This document shows, piece by piece, positions 31,783 to 40,919 of a DNA stretch of 64,000 nucleotides. The position numbers and the translations under genes are program-made. Positions within the stretch are counted from its first letter, which is position 1; each line of letters opens with the position of its first letter. The notes under the pieces are model-generated. The model saw nothing but the letters and a program-made list of their open reading frames with translations. It was not told the origin of the DNA and made no database searches. Source of the DNA: Paludisphaera soli. Lineage in GTDB: Bacteria > Planctomycetota > Planctomycetia > Isosphaerales > Isosphaeraceae. The stretch is from assembly GCF_011064595.1 (NCBI RefSeq), contig NZ_JAALJI010000011.1:62001-126000 (forward strand), written 5' to 3'.

Positions 31783-33831
31783 TCAGCCCCCGGCCGGCCT
31801 GCGGGCCGGGGGCTCGATGTGGCTGCTGATCAAGTAGCAGAGCGCCGCGACCGAGTTCAACCGCTCTTCGGCCGCCTCGATCCGGATCGCCCGATCGAAG
31901 GCCCCCCGGGCGTCGCCACGGTGGAACTGCCACGTCAGCGCGTCGGGGAGCACGTCGGAGCGGAATGGTCGCCGCCACCCCGCCTCCGGGATCTGCTCCA
32001 CCGCCCGGAAGGCGCCCGCGACGTCGCCCAACTTCGAGCGGAGCCGGACGACCGCGATGGCGGCGGCGGCGTGGCGGCCGGTCTCCAGGGCGCGGCGCGA
32101 TGGGGGCCTCGAGTCCCAGGGGGACTCCCTCCGGTTCGGTAGATAAGGCCGGATCGAAAGGTCCTGGGGGCGGTGCTCCAGGACGTCTTCGGCCTCGCGC
32201 AAGGCGATCCTCAGGGCCTCCTCGGACCCGGCGGCGGCGCCGGCCCGCCGGCGGGAATCGGCGATCCGCTCAAGCGCCTCGATGGAGGGGGAACCGTGGT
32301 CCGGCGCCAGCGCGAGCCGGGTCGCGTCGTCGGGGTCGCCGGCCGCCAGCCTGACCTTCGCGGCCTCGGCCAGGACCCGGGATCTCGCGGACGGTTCGTC
32401 GATCCGCCTGAGGTCCGCGAGCATCCCGTCCACATCCCCCATCCTGGCCCGGGCGGACGCGACGAGGCCGATGGCATCGTCCCTCGGATGATCGGGCCAC
32501 TGGATGGCCAATCCGACGCGCCGCACTTCTCGCGGGAGCGACTCGGCGAAGGCCAGCGCGGCGGCGAGTTCGGCGTCGGCCGCCGCGCGGTCTCCCGCCC
32601 TCCGCGCCGCCTGGGCCCGCTCGGTCAAGATGGTCAGGCGAGCGTGCGCTTCTCGGCCGTCGCCGTCCCGCGCAGGGAACGCGTCGTAGGACGCCCGCGA
32701 GCCCTCCAGGTCGCCGAGCCGCGCCTGGGCCTCGGCGACGGCCGCCAGCCCCCCGAACTTCGACCTCTCGTCGGGGAATGCCTTCGCGATCTCGGACGCG
32801 AGCCGGAGGGCGGATAGGGCGTCCTCGCGCCGCAGGGGCGGATAGTTCCACGGCTCCGAGATGAAAGGGTATCCCCCGGCACGCAGGCTGATCAACAGGA
32901 CCAGGTCGTGGAACAAGGAATGCCGACGGATCGCCTCGACATCCGTGACGAGGAGGCGGAACGCCGTCGCGAAGTCGTCGACGGTCGCGAACATCTTCGG
33001 GAGGCGGTTCATCCCGTCCGACCGGGCGTTCCCCTCCTCGGGGAGCGCGCGGATGACTCCCTCCGTCTCGCGGAGAAGGACGCGGGCGGCCTCCTCGTCG
33101 CCCAGCGTCCTCAGGGCGGAAATCATGTCGGCGCGGCCTTCGAGCCGACGGTTCACGTCCGCCTGCTCCTCGATGCGCCGACGGGCGATGTCGAGCGTGG
33201 CGCGGGCGGCCGCCGCGTCGCCGAACCGGACCTGCTGGGAGGCGACGAGGAGGGCGGTCCGGTAACCGGCGTCGAGCACGACGGCCTCCTTCGCCCGGGC
33301 CAGCACGCGGAGGGCCGCCTCGGGGTCGCCGGCCTCGCCGAGCCGTTGGGCGAGCAAGACGCCGATGTCGACCACCTCGGACGGCTTGCAGGGCTTCGGC
33401 GTCGCGTCGGGGGACTTTCCGTCGGTCGCCATCGGGACGATCTGCCCGAAGTCCCGCTCAGCCTCGCCGGGATCTTGCCGGGGTGCGAGGCCGGACGCCC
33501 AAGCGCGGACGCGTCTGATCCGGATTCGCGAGGGCGACATCCCGGCCGCCTCGCGCGAGGAACGGGCTCCCTCGACGTCTCCCACGCGTTCCTGCGCATC
33601 GCCCAGCGACGCGAGGGCCTCGGCTCGCGAGGCGGCGAGCGACTCGTCCTCGACGGCGAGGACCGCCTCGGCGGCCTCGCGCAGCAGGGGCCGGAGGGCC
33701 TCGTCGTCCGGCCAGGCGGCCCGCGGCGGCTCGGGGCCGTACGCCGCGACCAATCTCCCGGTCGCCAGGCTCCCTCCCGCCGTCAGGGCGAGGCACAGCA
33801 CGAGTCCGCGAAAGGTCGGGGGACGCATCAT
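31783..33831 (-). CDS. Secreted helical-repeat (TPR-like) protein, 682 aa
   Basis: A signal peptide (FRGLVLCLALTAGGSLATG) is followed by about 640 residues of Ala/Arg/Glu-rich helix pairs resembling degenerate TPRs: VLAVEDESLAASRAEALASL, ALRVLARAKEAVVLDAGYR, AAVAEAQARLGDLEGSRASY. No enzyme motif seen. The ATG at 33831 is the first of a doublet. Probably a periplasmic or secreted scaffold. The gene converges on the FAD oxidoreductase, and an 11-bp-arm hairpin lies in its last codons. Confidence 0.8.
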   Translation of the reverse strand: MMRPPTFRGLVLCLALTAGGSLATGRLVAAYGPEPPRAAWPDDEALRPLLREAAEAVLAVEDESLAASRAEALASLGDAQERVGDVEGARSSREAAGMSPSRIRIRRVRAWASGLAPRQDPGEAERDFGQIVPMATDGKSPDATPKPCKPSEVVDIGVLLAQRLGEAGDPEAALRVLARAKEAVVLDAGYRTALLVASQQVRFGDAAAARATLDIARRRIEEQADVNRRLEGRADMISALRTLGDEEAARVLLRETEGVIRALPEEGNARSDGMNRLPKMFATVDDFATAFRLLVTDVEAIRRHSLFHDLVLLISLRAGGYPFISEPWNYPPLRREDALSALRLASEIAKAFPDERSKFGGLAAVAEAQARLGDLEGSRASYDAFPARDGDGREAHARLTILTERAQAARRAGDRAAADAELAAALAFAESLPREVRRVGLAIQWPDHPRDDAIGLVASARARMGDVDGMLADLRRIDEPSARSRVLAEAAKVRLAAGDPDDATRLALAPDHGSPSIEALERIADSRRRAGAAAGSEEALRIALREAEDVLEHRPQDLSIRPYLPNRRESPWDSRPPSRRALETGRHAAAAIAVVRLRSKLGDVAGAFRAVEQIPEAGWRRPFRSDVLPDALTWQFHRGDARGAFDRAIRIEAAEERLNSVAALCYLISSHIEPPARRPAGG
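31785..31814. terminator. Strong hairpin at the convergent 3' ends
   Basis: AGCCCCCGGCC (31785-31795) and GGCCGGGGGCT (31804-31814) pair perfectly around an 8-nt loop. It sits within the last codons of the repeat-protein gene and 18 bp past the FAD oxidoreductase stop. Likely a bidirectional terminator, without a T-tract. Confidence 0.5.
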
Positions 33832-33903
33832 GGCTTCCTCTCCATCGTCCGATCGACATTCGGGTTTCGACCGGCCCCGTTGTACCACGACGGCCCCGAT
33901 CGG

Positions 33904-34191
33904 TCAGGGTCGAGTCGGGCCGGCGAGGGGCGGCTTGCGGTCGACGATCGACGGACAGAGCGGGGCCATCTCGCGGTTGAGGGCGATGAACTCGCGCCAG
34001 GGCTCCGGGACGTCATCCTCGTAAAAGATCGCGTCGACCGGGCATTCGGGGCGGCAGGCGTCGCAGTCGAGGCATTCATCGGGGTGGATGAACAGCATCC
34101 GCTCCCCTTCGTAGAAGCAATCGGCGGGGCAGACGACGACGCAGTCGGTGTACTTGCAGTCGAAGCACGGCTCGGTCACGACGTAGGCCAC
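33904..34191 (-). CDS. fdxA: 7Fe ferredoxin (FdxA type)
   Basis: 95 aa from the GTG at 34191. The opening VVTEPCFDCKYTDCVVVCP and the second set ECLDCDACRPECPVDAIFYE supply the Cys residues for one 3Fe-4S and one 4Fe-4S cluster, and YEGERMLFIHPDECLDCDA closely follows the FdxA pattern. A soluble low-potential electron carrier. The start was chosen because relatives begin MTYVVT or MAYVVT; a GGGAG precedes it. The C-terminal extension (REFIALNREMAPLCPSI) is also typical. It stands alone, 155 bp from the divergent sigma/kinase pair, so its redox partner is not indicated. Confidence 0.93.
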   Translation of the reverse strand: MAYVVTEPCFDCKYTDCVVVCPADCFYEGERMLFIHPDECLDCDACRPECPVDAIFYEDDVPEPWREFIALNREMAPLCPSIVDRKPPLAGPTRP

Positions 34192-34287
34192 GGCTCGCTC
34201 CCGGGGAAAAGGTGAGGCGGGAGGAGACGTCCCTCCCGAGGGTGATTCCCTTCGCGAGCCCGGGGCGGCCACGGGTCGTCGGAATTT

Positions 34288-34296
34288 TGCTAGGAT
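34288..34296 (+). promoter_or_regulatory. Candidate extended -10 element for the sigma/kinase pair
   Basis: TTGCTAGGAT contains TGC followed by TAGGAT (34291-34296), an extended -10 pattern 50 bp before the sigma-factor start. No clear -35, as expected for an extended -10 promoter. Confidence 0.4.
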
Positions 34297-34346
34297 GGTC
34301 GGGCCGCGACGGGTGACGCCGCGATCCGAGTGGGAGGGCCGACCTC

Positions 34347-34946
34347 ATGGAGACGGACGGGGCCGCGAGGGGCTGGACGTCGCTCGACATGCTGGAGCGG
34401 TTCCGCGTCGGCGACGAGCGGGCCGCCGACGCGCTCTTCGCCCGCTACTTCGAGCGGCTCGCGGCGCTGGCGCGGTCGCGGCTGTCGGCCCGGCTGGCGC
34501 GGCGGACCGATCCCGAGGACGTCGCCCTCTCGGCCTATCGCAGCTTCTTCGAAGGGGCGCGCGAGGGCCGGTTCGTGCTGGGCCGGGGCGGCGACCTCTG
34601 GCGACTGCTCGCGACCATCGCCCGCCGCAAGATTCTCAAGCAGGCTCGGCGTGATCGCGCAGCCCGGCGCTCGATCGACCTGGAGACGCCGCTCGACCCC
34701 CACGCCGAGGCCGCGATCGCCGACGGGCGTGGCGACCCCACGCCCGAGGAAGCCGCGGCGCTGGCCGACGAGCTGGAAAGGGTCTTCGCGCTCCTGGACC
34801 CGTTCGGCCGTCGCGTGCTGGAGCTTCGCCTGCAGGGGTTGACGATCGAGGAGATCGCCGAGGCGGCGGGCCGCTCGGAACGGACCGTGCGGCGGTCGCT
34901 GGCCCAGGTCCGCGAGCTGCTTGCGGGACGGCTCGGCGATGACTGA
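34347..34946 (+). CDS. ECF sigma factor of the planctomycete kinase-linked type
   Basis: 199 aa. Region 2 spans MLERFRVGDERAADALFARY and RTDPEDVALSAYRSFFEGAR; region 4 spans LLDPFGRRVLELRLQGLTIE and IAEAAGRSERTVRRSLAQVR. The ALSAYRSFF and GDLWRLLATIARRKILKQ segments match the ECF groups found in Planctomycetota next to Ser/Thr kinases, where phosphorylation is thought to replace an anti-sigma factor. No anti-sigma gene is nearby. The 3' end overlaps the kinase start by 8 bp, giving tight translational coupling. Confidence 0.92.
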   Translation: METDGAARGWTSLDMLERFRVGDERAADALFARYFERLAALARSRLSARLARRTDPEDVALSAYRSFFEGAREGRFVLGRGGDLWRLLATIARRKILKQARRDRAARRSIDLETPLDPHAEAAIADGRGDPTPEEAAALADELERVFALLDPFGRRVLELRLQGLTIEEIAEAAGRSERTVRRSLAQVRELLAGRLGDD

Positions 34947-36198
34947 CGCGGATTTCGAGTCGCGAGTGCTCCGCTTCGAACAGGACGCACGGGGACTCGG
35001 CCCGCGACGGATCGAGGATTACCTCGGCCCCCCGTTCACGCCGGGAGCCCCCGGGCGGGGCCGCCTGCTCGTCGAGCTGATCTGCATCGACCTGGAGTTC
35101 CGCTGGCGCGACGCCGACGCCTCCGGGCGGCCGACCTGGGATGCATACCTGGAAAGGTTCCCGGAGCTGGCCGGGCTCGATGGAGCGGCGCTCGAACTCA
35201 TCGCCGAGGAGTACCGCGCGCGGCGGCGTTGGGGCGATCGGCCGTCGCCCGAGGCGTTCGCGGCGCGCTTCGGCGAGCGGTCCGGGGCGGTCCGGGCGGC
35301 GCTGGTTCGGGTCGATGCCGAGCTGGAGGTGGAATCGACCGGGCCCGTCCGCCCATCCCCCCAGCCGGACGAGCCCGTCGATTTCCGGCCGACGCTCTCG
35401 CATCGCGACCTCCGCCTGCTGCGGCTGATCGGCGCGGGGAGGATGGGGAAGGTCTACGAGGCCCGCCGGCTCGCCGGGGACGGCCGCGTCGCCGTGAAGT
35501 TCCTGCGGAAGTCGCTGCTCCGACGTCCCGAGGTGGTCCGGCGGTTCCTCGGCGAGGCCCGCACGGTGGCGGGGCTCGCGCATCCGAACATCGTCGGCAT
35601 GAAAGGGCTCGGCAGGACCGAGGGGGGCTCCTGGTTCTTCGTCATGGACCTCGTCGCCGGGCTCGACCTGGCTCGGCGGGCCGGCGGGCGGGGCGTGACG
35701 GAAGCCGAGGCGATCCGCTGGGGGATCGACGTGTGCGACGCCCTCGGACACGCGCACGGGCGCGGGATCGTCCACTGCGACCTCAAACCGGCCAACGTCC
35801 TGGTCGACCCGAGCGGGAGGGCCCTGGTGACGGACTTCGGCCTCGCGCGGTCGCTCGCAGGCGAGACCCCGGGGGCGGCGCGCGTCGAGGGGACGGCCGG
35901 CTTCATGGCCCCCGAGCAGGCGTGCGCCTCCTGGGGCCGCATCGACCCGCGGACGGACGTCTACGGCCTCGGCGCGGTCCTCTTCGCGCTCCTGGCCGGA
36001 CGGCCGCCGTTCGTCGGGGCGAGCGTCGCCGAGGTGCTGGACCAGGTCGTCGCGCCGACGCCCGTCGCTCCCCTCGATCGGTTCCGCCCCGGCCTCTCCG
36101 CGCCCCTCGCCGAGATCTGCCTGCTGTGCCTGGCCAAGCCCCCGGCGGCCCGCTATGCATCGGCCCGCGACGTTCGCGAGGCCCTGGCGGCCCTGTAG
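34939..36198 (+). CDS. Ser/Thr protein kinase (non-RD, Hanks type)
   Basis: 419 aa. An N-terminal helical region (1-155), the usual leader of planctomycete sigma-linked kinases, precedes the catalytic domain. It has the Gly loop LIGAGRMGKVYEA (about 164-175), VAVKFLRK with the ATP-binding Lys, catalytic loop GIVHCDLKPANVLV (His279, Cys280, Asp281), VTDFGLARS (Asp299) and GFMAPEQ. The HRD Arg is Cys, making this a non-RD kinase, usually not controlled by activation-loop phosphorylation. No transmembrane segment or outer sensor follows, so it is cytoplasmic. It overlaps the sigma-factor gene and probably regulates that factor; this is inference from the pairing. Confidence 0.92.
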   Translation: MTDADFESRVLRFEQDARGLGPRRIEDYLGPPFTPGAPGRGRLLVELICIDLEFRWRDADASGRPTWDAYLERFPELAGLDGAALELIAEEYRARRRWGDRPSPEAFAARFGERSGAVRAALVRVDAELEVESTGPVRPSPQPDEPVDFRPTLSHRDLRLLRLIGAGRMGKVYEARRLAGDGRVAVKFLRKSLLRRPEVVRRFLGEARTVAGLAHPNIVGMKGLGRTEGGSWFFVMDLVAGLDLARRAGGRGVTEAEAIRWGIDVCDALGHAHGRGIVHCDLKPANVLVDPSGRALVTDFGLARSLAGETPGAARVEGTAGFMAPEQACASWGRIDPRTDVYGLGAVLFALLAGRPPFVGASVAEVLDQVVAPTPVAPLDRFRPGLSAPLAEICLLCLAKPPAARYASARDVREALAAL

Positions 36199-36387
36199 CT
36201 GGGTCGATGCAAGGGGGCGCCCCCGACACCCTCCTCCGAATGGCCGGTCGCCTCGAATCCGCCGCCGCGCCCGATCGGGGCCTCCTGGTTGTATCATGGA
36301 CCGTCGCGGGCCAGGTCAATGGGCCCGCGACGCGTCGCCGGCGATCGGCGAAGTCGCCGGCCGGTCGGGTCGGCTAGAGGATGGCTC

Positions 36388-37833
36388 ATGCTCGCGACAC
36401 GCTCCCTCGCAGCCGCCCTATTGTTGATGACGACCGCGGCCTCGCTCCGCGCGGCCGACGGCCCGTTCGCCGTGCGGGGGGCGTACCTCACGTTCATGCG
36501 GATGCCGACGTACGACCTGGCCGACTGGCGGCGGATCGTGGACGGCGTGCGCGACGACGGCGGGAATACGATCTTGCTCTGGGTCGGGGGCGGGTTCCGG
36601 TCGCAGAAACACCCGATCACCTGGCGATACAACCAGGAGCACGAGAACGTCCGCGAGGATTTCGTCCGCGACCTGATCGCCCACGCGCACGAGAGGGGCG
36701 TGCGGGTCCTGCTGGGGTTCACGCCGTTCGGGTACGACGGGGTGAATCAGTACGCGATCGAGCACCCGGAGCTGAAGGCGGTGGGCGCGGACGGCAAGCC
36801 GGTGGCGGCGTTCGGGATCGGCTGCTGGGGGTGGAACCTCTGCCCGTCGAAGCCCGAGTCGCAACGCTTCATGCTGGACTACGCCCGCGAGATGGCCTTC
36901 GACTTCTACCCGGAGGCCGACGGCCTGCTGATCGAGTCGTCCGACTACGCCGCGTGCCATTGCGCGGATTGCGGCGACCGCTACTTCGATCACGAGTTCG
37001 CGTTCGTGAAGGCGATCTCCGAGGAGGTCTGGGCGCGCAAGCCGAAGGCCGACGTGATCGTCTATCCCCACTACTTCTCCGGGGCCGAGGTGCCCGGCCT
37101 GGGCGTCAAGGGGGCGACCTTCCCGTTCGACCCGCGCTGGTCCTTGATGTTCACGCCGCACAGCGCGCCTCCCGAGCCTTCGCTCATCGAGAAGGCGCGG
37201 ACGAGCCTCTGGTGGGACGACTCCCCCGCGCTGCGGGGCCCGCGCGAGGTCCGGGCCGGCGCCCGACGCGCCCGCGACCTCGGCATGGACGGCTACGTCC
37301 CCTCGCGCGAGGCGTTCACGTTCGTCGCCGACGCGGCCGAGGAGGGGCAGGAGTGGCTCCGGGGCAAACGCCAGGTCCCCCTCGGCTTCGGCTGGCTCGC
37401 TCCCGGCGATCCCCCTTACGACGAACTCCCGGCGCGGGTGAACCGCGTCGCCTACCGCGAGTTCGCCCGCGACCCCGACCTGGATTTCGAGGCCTACCGG
37501 ACGATCCTCGGCCGCGAGGCGTTCGGCCCGGAATCCACGCCGCAGGACGTCGACGACCTGCTGGAACTCCAGGCTTTCCTCAACGCCGAGCGGACCTGGT
37601 GCCAGCCCGCGCCGCTCGCCTGCCCGGACCGCGTCCGCGCCACGGCCGGTCGCGGGGAACTCACGCCGGCCAGGCGCGCCGAGTATCGGGCCGCCCTGGA
37701 CCGAGTCGCCGCATTGGAGTCGCGGCATCGTGGGGAGCGGGTCGACGGCCGTCGCGAAATCGCCCGGATCGCCCGATGGATCCTCGACCGCTGGGGCGAA
37801 GGTGAGCGGAAGCTGCTGGAATCGGCGCGCTGA
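36388..37833 (+). CDS. Secreted TIM-barrel-like hypothetical protein, 481 aa
   Basis: A signal peptide (LAAALLLMTTAASLRA) precedes strand-helix units with the look of a glycosidase-type barrel: GAYLTFMRMPTYDLADWRR, GGNTILLWVGGGFRSQKHP, RGVRVLLGFTPFGYDGVNQY, PEADGLLIESSDYAACHC. The last contains a possible Glu catalytic residue and a CHCADC cysteine cluster. A helical C-terminal part follows. Similar to planctomycete proteins of unknown function with a GH20/GH-like N-half; substrate unknown. The ATG at 36388 has GAGGA upstream. A TATCAT box at 36292-36297 may be its -10. It stands alone between the kinase and the DUF1559 cluster. Confidence 0.65.
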   Translation: MLATRSLAAALLLMTTAASLRAADGPFAVRGAYLTFMRMPTYDLADWRRIVDGVRDDGGNTILLWVGGGFRSQKHPITWRYNQEHENVREDFVRDLIAHAHERGVRVLLGFTPFGYDGVNQYAIEHPELKAVGADGKPVAAFGIGCWGWNLCPSKPESQRFMLDYAREMAFDFYPEADGLLIESSDYAACHCADCGDRYFDHEFAFVKAISEEVWARKPKADVIVYPHYFSGAEVPGLGVKGATFPFDPRWSLMFTPHSAPPEPSLIEKARTSLWWDDSPALRGPREVRAGARRARDLGMDGYVPSREAFTFVADAAEEGQEWLRGKRQVPLGFGWLAPGDPPYDELPARVNRVAYREFARDPDLDFEAYRTILGREAFGPESTPQDVDDLLELQAFLNAERTWCQPAPLACPDRVRATAGRGELTPARRAEYRAALDRVAALESRHRGERVDGRREIARIARWILDRWGEGERKLLESAR

Positions 37834-37890
37834 ACCGGCCTCACGCGGATTGGCGGCGTATCCTCAAATAAACGGCGTCCTCGCGCGTTG

Positions 37891-37919
37891 TTGACAAGGG
37901 GTTAAACCTTTGTCAGACT
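37891..37919 (+). promoter_or_regulatory. Promoter with overlapping palindromic operator upstream of DUF1559
   Basis: A consensus -35 TTGACA (37891-37896), a 17-bp AT-rich spacer and CAGACT (37914-37919). A 24-bp near-palindrome, TGACAA...TTGTCA (37892-37915, 20 of 24 positions symmetric), overlaps the -35 and spacer, where a repressor would block polymerase. It lies 176 bp before the start at 38095. Confidence 0.55.
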
Positions 37920-38094
37920 TCGGAGGTTCATCAATCCCCTTAAGGTTGTTTGATACCCTGCGAGCATACGCCCGCTCCCCGGTCGCCCCGGTCGGGCGGC
38001 TCGTTTCCCACCCCATCCCAAGACGGTTCGACTGGGCGGCTCGGCCGGATGAAGGCCGGGGCGGGCCCGGTCGAATCGTAGGAGTCGACTCGCA

Positions 38095-39045
38095 ATGGCG
38101 CGCAAGCCTCGCACCGCGTTCACCCTGATCGAGCTGCTGGTGGTGATCGCGATCATCGCCGTGCTCATCGCGCTTTTGCTCCCGGCCGTGCAGGCCGCGC
38201 GGGAGGCGGCCCGCCGGATGCAGTGCACGAACAACCTGAAGCAGCTCGGCCTGGCGCTGCACAATTACCACGACACCCACAACCAGTTCCCGATGGGCGC
38301 GCAGGGGCGGAACCCGGTGACGGGGCTCTACGACCTGGTGCCGACGAACCGCCAGCCGTTCGTGGTGGCGCTCCTGCCGTTCCTGGAGCAGGGGAACTTG
38401 TACGCCGCTTATAACGCGTCGCTCCCCTTCAACCATGACGCGAACATGACGACCCGGCTGGTGCCGATCGCGTCCTACCAGTGCCCGTCCGACCAGACGC
38501 AGATCTTCTACCAGACGATCGCCGGCGTGCTGACCCGGTTCGAGGCGAAGGGGAACTACGGGCTCAACTGGGGGACCAGCACCTACTGGGACCAGGGGGG
38601 CGGCAACGGTCGGCAGATGGCGCCGTTCTACATCCGCTACGGGGCGCCGATCGCGGCGGTGACCGACGGGACTTCGAACACGCTGGCGATGGTGGAGATG
38701 CTCCAGGCGCCCTCGCCCGCCGGGCCGTCGCAGGTCATCGACCGCCGCGCCCGGCTCTGGAACGACGACAGCGCGGGCTACACGATCATGACCCGGTTCG
38801 GCCCGAACAGCCGCCTGCCGGACTACAGCACCTGCTACAACGACCCCGCCAAGGGGCTGCCCTGCATCAACGACACGGCCTCGAACTCGTTCTACATGGG
38901 CGCGCGGAGCCGCCACCCCGGCGGCGTGGTGGGGCTGCTCTGCGACGGCTCGGTGCGGTTCTTCAAGGACTCGATCAGCATCCCCACCTGGATGGCCCTG
39001 AGCACCAGCAACAACGGCGAGGTGATCTCCAGTGACTCCTACTGA
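38095..39045 (+). CDS. DUF1559 pseudopilin-like protein
   Basis: 316 aa. Prepilin-type start ([19 protein letters not shown]) and [20 protein letters not shown], then the DUF1559 domain with [20 protein letters not shown], the [20 protein letters not shown] box and the ending [15 protein letters not shown] lies 10 nt upstream of the ATG. It is a paralogue of the protein at 17998-19137 and is likewise followed by a small lipoprotein, here overlapping by 14 bp. Its upstream region is AT-rich and carries an operator-like palindrome, unlike the hairpin leader of the other copy. Confidence 0.95.
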   Translation: MARKPRTAFTLIELLVVIAIIAVLIALLLPAVQAAREAARRMQCTNNLKQLGLALHNYHDTHNQFPMGAQGRNPVTGLYDLVPTNRQPFVVALLPFLEQGNLYAAYNASLPFNHDANMTTRLVPIASYQCPSDQTQIFYQTIAGVLTRFEAKGNYGLNWGTSTYWDQGGGNGRQMAPFYIRYGAPIAAVTDGTSNTLAMVEMLQAPSPAGPSQVIDRRARLWNDDSAGYTIMTRFGPNSRLPDYSTCYNDPAKGLPCINDTASNSFYMGARSRHPGGVVGLLCDGSVRFFKDSISIPTWMALSTSNNGEVISSDSY

Positions 39046-39499
39046 GCGGCCGTCGCGCCGGGTGGCGATCCTCGCCGTCCTGGCCGCTGCCTGCTGGGGC
39101 TGCGGCGGCGGGGGCGACGGCTTCGAACACTACGCGGTGAACGGGACGATCCGTCACGACGGCGACCCCCTGAAGTCGGGGACGATCACGTTCGTCCCCG
39201 GCGGCCCCGGCGCGGCGGGCACGGCCGAGATCGTCGACGGCGCGTTCGCGATCGACGCCGCCGACGGCCTGAGCCCCGGCGAGTACCGGGTGGAAATCTA
39301 CAGCATCCAGCCGACCGGCCGGAAGATCGAGAACGCCGACGACCCGGGCGCCAAGGTCGACGAGACCGTCAACCGCGTCGACCGGAGCTTCAACGTCGAC
39401 TCGACGCTGAAGGTCACGGTGCCGCCGGGCGGCTTCCCGGGGCCGCTGGCGTTCGACGTCACCTCGCCCAATCCCGCCGCGAAGAAGAAGCGGCGCTGA
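39032..39499 (+). CDS. Small lipoprotein with beta-sandwich domain
   Basis: 155 aa from a GTG at 39032 that overlaps the DUF1559 3' end, so translation is coupled. The N-terminus [20 protein letters not shown] is a lipoprotein signal, with Cys21 or Cys24 as the lipid site. The body reads [20 protein letters not shown], then [20 protein letters not shown] and [12 protein letters not shown], the same domain style as the lipoprotein at 19157-19558. The tail ends KKKRR. Likely the partner of the DUF1559 protein, with which it recurs in planctomycetes. Confidence 0.88.
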   Translation: MTPTERPSRRVAILAVLAAACWGCGGGGDGFEHYAVNGTIRHDGDPLKSGTITFVPGGPGAAGTAEIVDGAFAIDAADGLSPGEYRVEIYSIQPTGRKIENADDPGAKVDETVNRVDRSFNVDSTLKVTVPPGGFPGPLAFDVTSPNPAAKKKRR

Positions 39500-39517
39500 G
39501 GTCCCGGAGTCGTCATC

Positions 39518-40903
39518 GTGCGCCATTCGCGATCGCTCGTCCGCACCGCCGTCACCTGGCTGGCCGCCCTCGCCGCGATCGTCGTCGGCCCCTCCCGAGG
39601 CGTCGCGGACGAGCCCCGTCCCAACGTGGTGCTCATCATGGCCGACGACCTCGGCTACGGGGCGCTGGGGTGCTACGGCCAGGAGAAGGTCAAGACGCCC
39701 CGGCTCGACCGGATGGCCGCCGAGGGCCTGCGGTTCACCCAGGCCTACGCCGGCAGCAGCCAGTGCGCGCCGTCGCGGGCCTCGCTGCTGCTCGGCGTGC
39801 ATACCGGGCGGACCCCCGTGCGGAGCAACGCCGACCCCGGCCTGCGGGCCGTCGATCAGGGGCGGACGATCGCCTCGGTCCTGCAAAAGGCCGGGTACGC
39901 CACCGGCGGGTTCGGCAAGTGGGGGCTGGGCGACGTCGGGTCGCCGGGGGCGCCCTGGCTCCAGGGGTTCGACCTCTTCTTCGGGTTCCTGGACCAGACG
40001 CACGCCCACTTCCACTACACCGATCACCTGTTCCGCAACGATCGCCGGGTCGAGCTGCCGGAGAACCGCGACGGCCGCCGGGTCCGGTACGCCCCCGACC
40101 GGGTCGTCGACGAGGCGCTCGGGTTCATCCGGGCCAACCGCGACCGCCCGTTCTTCGCGTACCTCGCCGTGACGCCGCCCCACGCCGAGATCGACGCCCC
40201 CGAGGATTCCATCGCCCCCTATCGCGGCGCGTTCCCCGAGACCCCTTTCCCGGGCGGCCATTACGCCGCCCAGCCGACCCCGCGCGCGGCGTACGCCGGC
40301 ATGGTCGGCCGGCTCGACGGCGACGTCGGCCGCGTGCTCGACCTGCTCCAAGAGCTGGGGCTGGACGAACGGACCCTGGTGATCTTCACCAGCGACAACG
40401 GCCCGATCACGGCCGGCGGTGCCGACCCCGCGTTCTTCCGCAACGCCGGCCCGCTGCGGGGGCTGAAGTTCACCTTCTACGAGGGCGGCGTCCGCGTCCC
40501 CCTGATCGTCCGCCAGCCCGGCCGCGTCCCGGCGGGCCGGACCACCGACGTCGTCTGGTCGCTCGCCGACTTCTACCCCACGGCCGTCCAACTCGCCGGC
40601 GCGGCGACCCCCGAAGGGGTGGAGTTGCAAGGCCGGTCGGCCCTGCCGACGTTCCGCGGCGAGGCCCAGCCGCCCCGCGAGGAGCCCCTCTACTGGGAGG
40701 CGCCCGTCCGCACCCCTCGCCCGGGGCTCACGCAGGCGGGGCGGATCGGCCGCTACAAGGGGATCATCCCCGCCCCGGGCGAGACGCTGGAGATCTACGA
40801 CCTGGAGGCCGACGTCGCCGAGTCCCGCGACCTGGCCGCCGACCGCCCCGACCTGGCCGCCTCGTTCCGCGAGCTGTTCGCGAGCGAGCACCGCGAGCCC
40901 TGA
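39518..40903 (+). CDS. Sulfatase (arylsulfatase family, secreted)
   Basis: 461 aa from a GTG at 39518, 18 bp after the lipoprotein stop. A signal peptide (TAVTWLAALAAIVVGPSRGVA) precedes the sulfatase domain. Metal ligands lie in VVLIMADDLGYGALGC, and the formylglycine site is SSQCAPSRASLLLG (Cys83 in CxPSR). Later landmarks are GFGKWGLGD and VIFTSDNGPITAG. The Cys must be converted to formylglycine by a maturase encoded elsewhere. It hydrolyses sulfate esters, probably on polysaccharides. Its position behind DUF1559 and a lipoprotein suggests a three-gene transcript. Confidence 0.93.
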   Translation: MRHSRSLVRTAVTWLAALAAIVVGPSRGVADEPRPNVVLIMADDLGYGALGCYGQEKVKTPRLDRMAAEGLRFTQAYAGSSQCAPSRASLLLGVHTGRTPVRSNADPGLRAVDQGRTIASVLQKAGYATGGFGKWGLGDVGSPGAPWLQGFDLFFGFLDQTHAHFHYTDHLFRNDRRVELPENRDGRRVRYAPDRVVDEALGFIRANRDRPFFAYLAVTPPHAEIDAPEDSIAPYRGAFPETPFPGGHYAAQPTPRAAYAGMVGRLDGDVGRVLDLLQELGLDERTLVIFTSDNGPITAGGADPAFFRNAGPLRGLKFTFYEGGVRVPLIVRQPGRVPAGRTTDVVWSLADFYPTAVQLAGAATPEGVELQGRSALPTFRGEAQPPREEPLYWEAPVRTPRPGLTQAGRIGRYKGIIPAPGETLEIYDLEADVAESRDLAADRPDLAASFRELFASEHREP

Positions 40904-40919
40904 CGCCCGCGGCCCGGCG

